Assembly: GCA_034687125.1 (NCBI GenBank)
Contig: JAQGBZ010000240.1
Span: 1-64,000 of the forward strand
Origin: Neelides folsomi
Taxonomy: Eukaryota; Arthropoda; Collembola; Neelipleona; Neelidae
Reading direction: 5' to 3'
DNA length: 64,000 nucleotides
Part shown: positions 45,324-56,100 of the stretch, piece by piece
How positions within the stretch are numbered: position 1 is the first letter of the stretch
Layout of the letters: each line of letters begins with the position of its first letter
Made by a program: the position numbers and the translations under genes
Notes under the pieces: model-generated
Database searches by the model: none
Told to the model about the DNA's origin: nothing
The model's input: the letters and a program-made list of their open reading frames with translations, nothing else

Positions 45324-46419
45324 TCACGAAGCTACCAGAGCCACTTTGACCTTTTCTTTTGCTGGGCGATCTAAAATTCACAATTTAATCAATATTTAAA
45401 ATTTCATTTTAAATTATTAATTTAATTAATTATGTTGAGTTAAGTTTACCATGAAGTTCTGGTATGGGTGTGAGTGGTACATCGGGCAGCGCAATGTCAG
45501 AGTCGACTGGTGACAATTGTTCCTGTGGCAGTTTGACATTTTCAGACGCTGCGAGTTCTTCCAGTTCCGTCTCAACAGCTTCAAGATCCTCAGGAGAAAG
45601 TGTGTTGCTTAGAAGGTCGTCGATCTCCTTCTGTTTCTCAATTCCTTCCCGAGTCTCATCAAGGATCTTTTCAATTTCGTCGATTGATAATGCATCGTGG
45701 ATTCTCTTCAAGGATTCATTACCGGTCTTCAATCCTTCGACGACCTAAAAATCAGAATTTCATTTTAGAGAAAGTCTCAATAATATATTCCAAACAGTAC
45801 TTATATTATAAAATTATTTTGAATATTTATTTTATAACACTTGGATAAGAGAAATTGATTTAATTGTAAATTGATTTTACCTTCAATTCAATCTGAGCGA
45901 ATTCCAAATCATTGACCATTTGCTCCAAATTGTCCAATTGAAGTTCTGACTTTTGAAGAAGCGTCTCTTGGAACCTCTTTTTCTTCAGTAGCAATTTTGC
46001 TCGGCTAAATTATGAACAAAAAATTAGATTCACTTTGATTATAGTTAATTAAAAATTTGAATTTATATTTAAAGGCCTTTAAATAAACTTACTCTTTTTT
46101 CCCTTCATGAAGCAATTTCTTGGCGAGTTCTCGCTCTTTCTCCAGTGCTTGTTCTATTCTCTGTTGGTATTGCTTGAGAGAATCTCTCTGCAGTTTCAAA
46201 TCCTATAAATTTAATTGAAAGTTAATTTACCTTTAAATATATTAGGGCTAAGCCGCTGAGGTTTATTTATAGACGAGGAATTATCGGTAAATAATTTATC
46301 GAATTAACAATTTTGATGGGTATTATGTTTTTTGTATTTTTAGAATGGTTTACCAAAACGGCCTTGTCGTGGTCGGTGACTTTTGACTGAGGTTTCTTTT
46401 TAGAAAACAAGTTCCCCAT
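45324..46419 (-). CDS. CHMP6: Charged multivesicular body protein 6 (ESCRT-III, Vps20)
   Basis: Five exons (46354-46419, 46093-46202, 45881-46004, 45450-45744, 45324-45370) give 213 residues against about 201 in human CHMP6. It starts MGNLFSKKK, a myristoylation signal with basic patch. The core helices include RAKLLLKKKRFQETLLQKSE and GLKTGNESLKRIHDALSIDE, close to the vertebrate protein. ALPDVPLTPIPEL fits the MIM2 element that binds the MIT domain of VPS4. The protein nucleates ESCRT-III on endosomes and links ESCRT-II to CHMP4. The gene is divergent from PIGX about 500 bases away. Identity is near certain. Confidence 0.93.
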
Positions 46420-46930
46420 TTTAAAGATGAGTTAGAAAATTAAAATAAACAATTATAAAATGATTTTGTTGTTTAAGATCTCCACCCTTGGAGTTGAACC
46501 TTCCGGTGAACGAGGAAGAGCCAGACTTTAGAAGGAAGGAGAACACAGGGAGGAAATACGCGAAATGAACCAAACCCACTTCTCCGATTTTTTATACTCC
46601 TCGACCCGAATTTCCGAAGGCTCTGAATGTCGGGTATTTCGGGTTCACTTCCTACTTACACTTCATTTCCTTTCCCAACTCGGAGGTTCAAACCCTCGGG
46701 CCACCAATTCCACTTTCCGCTTTTAAATTAAACCTTCAATTTCCGTTCCATAACTTCCAATATATTCAAGACTTTACGTAAAGATCCTTTTTGGAATCCA
46801 ATTTACTTCCATTCCCATTTTCTTAAAATTACAGAATACAATTTCCGTCTTGGGCTCTTAGTTTTTAATTGAATTACAAAGGGCCGGAATATTAAAAGTC
46901 AAAAGCGTAGTAAAGGACCATTTAGTTAAT
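46420..46930. promoter_or_regulatory. Shared divergent promoter of CHMP6 and PIGX
   Basis: About 510 bases between the two starts, clearly less AT-rich than most spacers (for example CTCCTCGACCCGAATTTCCG). Probably contains both promoters and leaders. No specific site is called. Confidence 0.5.
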
Positions 46931-48373
46931 ATGGGATTGGTAGTGAAAACCATTTTGCTCCTTTTCTCATTTCACTTTGGATATTCATCGGTAGTTGACT
47001 CAAGAAGAAATTGCACTTTTGTCCAAGGACTTCACGCCAATTTAATTAGGTTCATCACTAATGAAGGATTTCACAGGTAAATTTTATCAATGATTTATGT
47101 TAGAATTAATCTAACTTTATTCGTTCATTTAATTTTAATTAATTAATATAATTTTATTCTTTTATTTGGATTTGAAGAGATTTGAAGGAGAGCGTAGAAG
47201 TGACAGTGACCAATTCCCCAATTCCAATCCAACTCTTCACAACCGGCGATTGCGTCTTTGCCCTGCTGACCAAATTCCTCAATGAAATTTACATTGACCC
47301 TTATGAAATCGCAAGGCATCCAAGACTTTCCAAAACGATGAGAGTTTTGAACAAATGGACAGATTTGGAAAATCCTTCTTGGCTCGCTTCCTCTAATTCG
47401 ACTGCTTTTATTCATCTTAGGTCCATTTTAACTGGTAATAAATTATTTACATTTCTTCTAAAGTTAATTACATAATATGTAATTATATTATATTTAATAT
47501 TATAATTATTTAATAATTTAATAATCTTAAATTAAATTGTTTAATTCAAGGAAATTTGATCTCAACTGAAGAAGTGAAAATTCCCATACATTTTCGCTAC
47601 CAACGGCCGTTAAGTCACACTCGGTTGAAGAATCGTTATTTCGGATCGAGGGATGAAGCCGGGAGCGGAATTATGCACCCAGGGGCTTATGTCCAAGTAA
47701 ACGTCCCTCTCCCGCGGCTTTTGCTTCGATGTTCTAACTGGGATGATACGACTGTGGAAGCCGATTGTGGACAAAACATTGTGAATACCATTTGCTCAAA
47801 AGGATCTGACTCCATTTGCCCATGGATTTCGATTCCATTCAAATCGGTAATATTCATTTATTAATTAACTAATTTAGCTCAATAAATTATTTTATTTTTT
47901 ATATCTTTAATTTATTTGTTCATTTTTATCAATAGCTTTTCATTAAATTGATATTTTTATTTAGAACACAAAAGGGAGTTCTGTATTCATTCCAATTGGT
48001 GATTTGGACTCTCAGCTTCTTGTCACAACAGTCACAATTTTAGTCATCTTTGCGGGTAATTTTTATATCTTTATTTGAAACAATAGGTTTGAAAAGTTGA
48101 AACTATTCTCCGTTACCAGTTAGCTACGGATTTCGCGGTTTTGAAAAACAGAAAAACACGTGATTTTCTAACGTTCGATTTCATTGTAAATCAATTGAAT
48201 ATTTCTCGTGAAAAAAACCGCGAAATCTGCAGCTAAGTGGTAACGGAGAATATATATAAAATTATAATTGTAATTAATAAATTTCATGTATAAATAAAGG
48301 GATGTTATTTCTTCTTCGGACTTTGAGAAGAGCAAAAGAAGAAATCGACCGAGTTCATGAACATGTGGATTAA
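46931..48373 (+). CDS. PIGX: GPI mannosyltransferase I stabilising subunit PIG-X
   Basis: Five exons (46931-47076, 47178-47434, 47551-47846, 47965-48055, 48300-48373) sum to 287 residues. It opens with a signal peptide (MGLVVKTILLLFSFHFGYSS). The luminal region has the hallmark IPIHFRYQRPLSH and later NTICSKGSDSICPW, both typical of PIG-X/Pbn1. One transmembrane helix near the end (LLVTTVTILVIFAGMLFLL) leads to a short basic cytosolic tail. PIG-X stabilises PIG-M, which adds the first mannose to GPI anchors in the ER. The last intron contains a complete MITE that ends about 50 bases before the final acceptor. Confidence 0.85.
48106..48250. mobile_element. MITE, 145 bp, ~38 bp inverted ends, TA target duplication
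   Basis: The left end TTCTCCGTTACCAGTTAGCT continues ACGGATTTCGCGGTTTT. The right end reverse-complemented is TTCTCCGTTACCACTTAGCT then GCAGATTTCGCGGTTTT. TA flanks both ends (48104-48105, 48251-48252). It lies in the last intron of PIGX. Confidence 0.87.
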
Positions 48374-48743
48374 AAGCTACAAAGTGACATTTTCCCCTTA
48401 ACCATTCCATGCTCCATTCTAAGTGAATTTTGAAGTGATAAGTGACTTGTCCTGTGTTCTTATTTTGTACTTATTTACTTCAGTATGTATTTAGAAGTAA
48501 TTTTATGTAAGTAATATAAAATCTTGAATAAAAAATCGTATAATATCATATTTCAATATGTTACAGTATCGGGTTTTGATATTGCTAAAATATCTTTAAT
48601 ATTTATTTGGTTTATTATCTAAAATTTAACATTGTAGTAAAACAATTAGGGGATTTTTATCTGCTTGACCTTTTAAATGGGCGACTAGAAATAGTATTCG
48701 AGTCTGACTAATGGGGCTAGTGAAATAAATCACAATTGTGTAA
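48374..48743. other. Spacer between convergent PIGX and Ariadne-1, no gene seen
   Basis: AT-rich 3' flanks of two convergent genes. AATAAA occurs at about 48525 (TTGAATAAAAAATCG) and would serve PIGX. Confidence 0.55.
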
Positions 48744-50981
48744 TTAAAAGTCTCTGAAAGTCCATGGGAAAGGAGTAGTTAAAGGATCGTATCCTTCCAT
48801 AACGTGACTGATAAGGACGTCTCTTCTTTTCCTCAGGTAACTGCTTTTGTCCAGCACGGTGCTCTTCACCTTTTGAAAGTCAACTTCCAAGTGAACCACA
48901 TTTTCTAAGTAGTCGGCCAACGACTCGGTCACTTTCTCAAGATCGCATTGATTGTCTTCAAAAATTGTTGACATGTTGGAGGAAACCAGATAGAAAGCAA
49001 AGCCGTAAGAGTATTTTAAAACTCCACGGGATTCCGCCAAAGCGTCCAAACTCTTAAAATTATAATTTAAAAATAAATAAACATTTATTCATAATGATTT
49101 AATTATAACATTAACTACCTTTATAACTTATAATTATAACTTGAAATGATAAAATCTATTAAATATTTCCACTTACATCCAAAAGACATTGAGATTCAGA
49201 AAGTGAAATTGGATTAATAGGGCGCATTTGAAAAGTGAGCATTTTGGAACGAACACAATCCGTCAACCGTTTGTGGAATCTCAATCCTTGAATATGATTC
49301 AAATAGCGATCATTGTAATGATGAAATCGCTTCAATCGAGCAATTGCCCCTTCCAAGTCGTTTTTTTCTTCTTCGGCCATTCCTTGGTATCGATTGCCTA
49401 AATTATATATCTTTAATATTAAGATAAAATATACAAATCCTAATATTATAAAATTATAATAAAGGCTAGATATTTGATAAATATTCATACAATAAAATAA
49501 CTTAATGTTTGTTAATTTTGTCACTACTCTTCTAAATGACTTACAATTATAAGCATCCCCATGAGATCTCCAACAATCAAGACAGATCCAGCAAAATTCA
49601 TAAGAACAAGCCCGATTCCGGCAAACCATGTGGTTACATCCGCCGTTTTTCTCAATGGGAGTTTTGCATTTAGGGCATTCCTAAATCAACGTGGAATTTG
49701 TAAATACAGAATAAGTCTTATCATTTATCTTTACGATCATAATTTCATAATATAAAAATAATTAAATTTTGAATTTAATAATTAAATTTAAATTAGTGAA
49801 CTTCAAATATTTAAGGTTACTTTTGTATTAGCTCTGATCCAATTCGTAGATTCTTCCGAAGTTTCATCCGTCGTTTTCTTGATCCATTGTTGGAGTAAAT
49901 CACATTTTAAAGGTACATGAGCTTCATGGCCGCAATAAAAGCAACACGTTCCTCCACAATTGCAAGTTACATTTGTCCATCCATTGGCAGGGCGAATAAG
50001 ACGAATAGCAAAAGCACAACCGGGACGCGGACACCAACGGAGGTTCGGATGAGAAACAACAAAATCATTGGCCATCAAATGATCATATTTAACTCGAAGT
50101 GGGGAATTGGACGGGAGAAAATCTTCAACCATTCGATTATTTAGCAAGAGGTGACATCCAGGACCAGGACATTCGATCCGAACGCTATTTCCTATAATTA
50201 ATTATACAAAAATAATTGTATAAATTACATTAGAATATTTAAAATATATTTTATAATTTTAATAATAATTACAAGATACCTCTTATAACAAACTTTCACA
50301 CGTATTACGTATTAGCCCAATTAGCCGTACTACAAGTAATTAATATTAATAAATATAATTTGTTTTCTTTACCAGTATCAAAGATTTGGACATTGAGATA
50401 TTTGAGCCAACAATTTTTGCAAACCAAATGACCGCACTCCATTCCAACGAGGGAATCTTCTTTGGTTAAGCAAATCCCGCAAATTGTTTCCTTTTTCAAA
50501 CTCGTTTCCTCATGGGGAAGAATTCGGTTGGCTTCGTAAAGGGCTTTTAGTGATCCGTCATCGAAAATCTTTTCCAGGGTCGTCTCAATGTTCCAATGGA
50601 GAGAGTTGAGAAAAACGAAATGGACAGTTTCGGGGAGATATGAATATACTGAAACTCCTTTCAGGATTTCCACAAGGTAATTCAACACATTTGGTTGATC
50701 GTAAACTTTGTAAACACAAACGACGTTCTTTGCTCCATCGCCTTCGCATCCTCCTATATTTAATCATTATTCTTTAATTAACAGATAAATTCAGTTAAGT
50801 TTTATTATAAAATTTTAAATAAGATTTTTGGAGATTTTTTACCATCGCGAGGTTGGCTATCGTGGTCAAAGATATCATCCATGATTTCGTCCTCGTCGGC
50901 GTCGGAATCAGAACTTAGGGAATATGTTACTTGGGCAAGTCGAATTTTTTTCCTTGAAGGTGATTTAAACGCATCACCCAT
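48744..50981 (-). CDS. ARIH1: E3 ubiquitin ligase Ariadne-1 (RBR type)
   Basis: Six exons (50843-50981, 50373-50753, 49821-50191, 49545-49680, 49177-49397, 48744-49052) give 518 residues, within the usual size. Order: acidic N-terminus ([18 protein letters not shown]), UBA-like domain, RING1 ([18 protein letters not shown]), IBR ([28 protein letters not shown]), RING2 ([19 protein letters not shown]) and the Ariadne domain. The catalytic cysteine by analogy with HHARI is Cys317 in HMVC. The linker C-N-R-Y after RING2 matches family members. Ariadne ligases receive ubiquitin from E2s as a thioester and work with neddylated cullins; the Ariadne domain inhibits the free enzyme. No key cysteine is missing. 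The gene is divergent from the Dof-type gene. Confidence 0.93.
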
Positions 50982-52671
50982 TTTACTCGATTTCAATTTT
51001 TGGTCTATATCAGATACATAAAATCGGATTAGATTACAATTATTATAAAAATTGTGAATTTATATAAGTTTGATCCATATAAAACAGAATGTTTCATTTC
51101 AATTAATTACATTTAAATAATATTTATTTCCTCCACAATGCTCAACTTGACAGTAATAGTTTAAATGTAGTAAGAACTAACTTTAAGCAGCAATTAATAA
51201 GAATCGTAAAATGAATTAACTTTAATCTCAATTAGCACCAGAATCGGGCATTGAATTTTGAAATAGGGAAATTACTCGTCAAATTAACCTTCACTGAACT
51301 TGAAAGCCGAGTAAGGAGTAAATATAAATGTTCAAAATACAAAAACTTGAGTATAACTCATTTCTATGAAGAATAACCAAAAATCTGAATATTTTTGAGG
51401 ATAAAGTAAACGTATAGTAAATGAGACGAACATTTAAAAATCTAATATCTAATGTATTTTATAAATTAAATATATTTACGAAAGAATAGAAACTTACTCA
51501 AGCCGTATTGCGTATTCGCGTAGCAAGTAGTAAATAGTTTATTTACAGAGATTTTAATAGCAAAGCTAATTGTATTTGCAATTTAACATCGAGTCATCGA
51601 ATTTTAAGCTTTTGAGATTCAATTATTAAAGATATAAGCGAATCGTTGCGTTAATTAAATTAATAACGATAATGAATATTTAACTTAATGTTAGTATAAT
51701 TAAAAATTAAGACATAGATGTGTCAAAGGTCAGTAAATTAATGTAAATAAAAGCACATTGCTCCTCTGGCGGTTCTGGGGATTGAAAACAAATGCGCGAA
51801 GGGAAGGGATAGGGAATAAATACATAGGGAATGTGGGAGAAAGAAAACGTGGAAAGGAGCAAAGAAAAGATTCAGTCTTCTTCTACACCTCAAACCGTAC
51901 GCATCTCACTGAGCTCTCAAGCTAATTTCCACTCTCGGCTAATTAATTTAATAATTAATTAATAAAATGCGATTTGAGTTAACTTGTAGGTTAACTCATT
52001 GATTGGCCCACCTCATTGGCAAATATTACGAAACAGGTAAATAGTTTTCTTATAGGTAAACAGCATTCTTAATGTTAGAGAACCATCATTACGTATTATA
52101 TTTTAACCATTTCGTTCTATGCCGGATATCACTTCGTTTTAACTTTGAATGTTTTGTTGATGAAACAGGGTTTTTTCTAAATATTTTTTACAATATTTAA
52201 ATAATTAAGATCTTGTATTACGATTTAACAGTTTAATTTAATTTAAATTAAAATGAGATTATTTTTCAATAGAGATTTTGGGCTGGTTGTGAGAAAGCAG
52301 ACAATTGACAATTGGGGGAAATGCATCGGATAAGAAAATGTAAGTCGAAGTCGAAGAATCTTCCGTTGGGGTCTCAGAAGCCGGCCAAGATTGCATCACA
52401 AGGTTAATTATTTTTATAATCTTAATTGCCCTCTTTAACTGCTTTTCCATACTTCCTCTCAGCACTAACAATAAGCCATACGCATTTAACGATTAGAAAA
52501 AATCTCCGGGTATAGAAAATTCCTATTGGGAAATGGTGCAATGAAGCCCAACCACTTTCTTGATTTATGTTTCCGTAATAAAGAGTAAATATGAGAATCC
52601 ATTTAACGAAGCGTGAAATGAGTCAAATGGTAATTTGGTTAATTACTGAACTTCTCACTTCCTATTTCCAG
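50982..52671 (+). promoter_or_regulatory. Upstream region of the Dof-type gene, with likely untranslated first exon
   Basis: About 1.7 kb. A GC-richer patch (51770-51960) includes GATTCAGTCTTCTTCTAC, with TCAGT resembling the arthropod initiator, followed about 155 bases later by a donor (AAACAG|GTAAAT, 52035). This would suit a non-coding first exon. The rest is AT-rich. No coding exon that could supply a start codon in phase to 52672 was identified with confidence. Confidence 0.4.
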
Positions 52672-53181
52672 CCAACCCAACGTATTTCTCCGAGGGTCAG
52701 TCCGACCGCCCCGCAATTCCTCTTCATGAATTTTCATCCCCTATCAATTTCTACTACAACACCGACTTCTCCACGTTTCGGAAATCCTCCAATTCTTCAA
52801 GCTTCAACTCCAATAATCCCCACGTGTCAAATTCTTTTAAAAGAAGGTCGGAAATCGGAAGATCAGAATTTACCAGATCCCTCATTGGAAGTTCAGAGAT
52901 CGAAAAAGGACTTGGATCGGATACGGAAGGATATTTGAAACCTATCCGCAATGGGCGTGAAGGTCTCTTCTTCATGGACATCCCTCCGGTGGAGATGGAA
53001 GTTGCTGTTGATGTCCACACCCCGACATCGTCCAATTTCTCCGAAGAAATTGAATCAAGCGGATCGACGATTACCAATCTCCCTAATAAATTCTCATCAT
53101 TGGGTCGATGTATGGTGAAGGAATCATTTTGCGAGAAGTTCTGTTCTCTCTGTGCCACTTCGCTCAATTCGCCAAAGTCAA
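52672..53181 (+). CDS. Candidate upstream coding exon of the Dof-type adaptor
   Basis: A 510-base internal exon, acceptor TTTCCAG at 52671 and donor TCAA|GTAAGA at 53181. One frame is open throughout (about 170 residues), rich in Ser, Asn and Phe, with VEMEVAVDVHTPTSS and a C-x-x-x-C-x-x-C group (FCEKFCSLCATS) near its end. Spliced to 59613 it continues in frame (NSPK-SKSPKMDVTVISSHG). This match is the main evidence that it belongs to the downstream gene across a 6.4 kb intron. A one-in-three chance phase match is the obvious caution. No start methionine is present, so a further 5' exon is needed. Confidence 0.45.
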
Positions 53182-56100
53182 GTAAGAATCTTTTATTATC
53201 TTATCTTTAAAGTCTCCAACAGACATTCAGACAGCCGTATTCAAATCAATACGAATGTCAGTGAGTAAATGCAGTGAGTCGGGGAGTTGAATAGATTTAA
53301 AAATACTTTTACTGATTGTATCACTTGAAACTCATTTGCCAAATAATATTATTTTCCTCATCTTACAATAACTTTCAATAACTTTACACTCTTTAGAGTC
53401 GTCTTTACAAAATAAATTGAAAAATACACATTAGGGTTTTAATACCTTGGCTGTGTTATTGAACTCGGTCTTTACAATTTCTATTTTGATTCCACTTATG
53501 TTGAATTTCATTCAATTGTTAGGAATATGACACAATACACAATGCCTTTGAAAATTTTGAATTGGTGTAAATGTCTTGTGTCCAAATGTATTAGATATTA
53601 GTATGGTTAATGTGAGCATTAAATTGTTTAATGCTGGGAGAATACGAAGAATTGTTAAAATTGTAATGAGAGCCGAAATGCCGAAAATGTGTTTGGGACT
53701 GAAGTTCCGAAAATTGGACCTTTTTGAGGGTGGAAACTTCTGAAAATCCTTAAAGTTTCTTCAGGGATTGATGGCTTCATTTCACTCGTTCCTTTCTCTG
53801 TTTCTTCAACTCGCACATTTCCTTCATTCCTTGTCAAACGCGCGTTCTCCCTCGACGTCTTCACATTTGTATTTCATTTACTACATCCATCATACAGAGA
53901 TTGGTGAAAAAAAGAGTTGTAAAATTATATTTCCTTTCTCTATACAATCTCTATACATCTCAAATATATGTATAATATTCGTGTATCGGTATTTCTATTC
54001 CTTTCGTATGATATATTTAACAGTTACAGTTCTGTATTTCATATACTGCATATATTTGGTAACTTTTAATATTCTGCATAAGCTGTGATGATTTTGAAAA
54101 CCGTCGTTGTCTCGTGAGTTTCATATTTAACGACCTTATTTTTATTTTACATCATCGTGAACACGAGGTTGGATAATTACCTGCACATGTTTTCACTTTC
54201 GAAGGGAGTTTGGCGAAGTTGATGATGCATTTCACTCCTCCACCTTTTATTACTACTTCCTTTACTCTATTCCTCATTTAACTCACTTGGCTCTGCTTTT
54301 GGGAAAAGGAAATGATTAAGAAAATAAATTTTGGAAATTGGAATTGTCTTGATGTAAATCATGTTTTGAGTTTTGTGTGTTTGTATGAAGTTCAATTGGT
54401 CGTGTTTTGACGATGGGTTGGATATGGCAGCTGGTGTAGCAATATTTCATCCTTCTCTCTTATACATTTCCTACGGATGTTATTAAGATCATTCTCCAGA
54501 CTTCCATTCATTTTTTATTCATTTTGGAACATTTGAGTCGTCATTTGATATTTGACTTGTCCTGTGCTGTGGCTGGATGAGGTTTTGTGGTGAATTCTTT
54601 TTTGCCGCTCCTTTGGTCTTTATCTCTTTACATTTTTGATCTTTGGGAGTTGACAAATTGTAATCAAGTGGGAGAAGAAGGGGAGTTTGAGGGTGCTTAT
54701 GGGAGCCATATGGGGATTTAAGGGCACGCGTTCGACCCTCATCTTCTCCGTCTCTGTCCAAAGTTGGGAAAAGATTCCCATATGACCCTCGACTTAAACC
54801 AACACCTTATAACTTAAATGTACCAAAATCATATGCTATATCTATCCAGTGTATCTTATATCTTATAATTCTTATATTGAAATATATTGAATATAGCGAA
54901 AAAAATATATTATATCGCTTTTACTGTATGTACTGTATGTTTGTGAATATATTTTTAAATGTACAGAAAGTCAATGGATTCTGTTTTAAAATATAGGGGT
55001 TGGTATACTGGAATGAGATGTGAGTTGAATTGAATGTTGTTTGTTAATGTCTTGTAAGGGATCGGTCTCTGTTCATTTATTTTATTATCCTTCCTTTGGG
55101 TCCTCCACATGTGGAGGAATTAAGGGAGACTTCGAAGGGAAAACTGGAGGAGTTTTGAAACAAAGGATATCTTTTATTATCCCTTTGACTTCTCCACTTC
55201 CAGAGCCGCAGGGGACTCACAAATCCCCATCTGCTCATTTTTAATATTATTTTGGACAATCCGGGTCAAGAAAACCATTTTTGACTTTCCACTCAAATTC
55301 AAAATATTAGAATTTTAAATGGAGATTTGGATATGGTAAGGATCAATTTAGGCAAAATTTTAATTAGGATTTAAAATTACTATATACTTTTTTAAAGAGT
55401 CGAAGACATATTTAAATTAGGATCTGTATGATCTTTTCATCTGTATGAGATTGAAAAAATTGTGATGAATGATGTGAAGATTTGCATGAAATGAGATTTG
55501 AAGAATTTAATTTTTTAAATTGATCCGCTGAGGTTGAGGTGCTTTTGATTAGTATTCACCAGATTTCTCCTCGTGTTAATTGCCACTTCAACGAGTGTAT
55601 TATTGGATCATTGTGAAGTGAGATGAATGGAGGTATTTGGCTCGGAAGGAAATGTTTGTTCAAGAGATTTCGAGGGAGGGATTTGCTTGTTTTATTATAA
55701 TTTATTTATGCAGCTCTTCCTCCCTCTGAAACTCAATGATCTGAAGCGGATCCCAATTCAAATTTCACCTTAAGTTATCTCAAACAGTACAACTAAAGTG
55801 ATCTAACTAAAACTATCCAAACTCAATATACTTACTACATATGGTATAATATCATGATAGATACTATTGGTATACACACACAAATGGATCTACAGATACT
55901 TCAGTTATTTCTAACTGGAATCTTGTAAGTTACTTTGGGAAGCATCCGAATGAAGAGGACGGAAGGAATGAAGGTGGGATGTTGGAGTTAATAGGAAAAT
56001 ATCTTCCTCCACTCAACAACATGTTCTCATTCACATTCCAACAATTCCTTCTCTCATTTAAATCATCTTCTTTTACAGATTTATCTTCTTCAAACTTCCG

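Noticed and set aside
52591..52938. A second open frame over the candidate Dof upstream exon, with its own methionine
   Set aside because: It stops at 52938 inside the exon, whereas the other frame stays open to the donor and joins in phase to the Dof-type gene.
52754..53167. Minus-strand open frame of 137 codons
   Set aside because: No splice partners or recognisable domain; antisense of the candidate upstream exon.
54519..54761. Minus-strand open frame of 80 codons in the long intron
   Set aside because: Low-complexity, no signal peptide, domain or splice-consistent neighbour.
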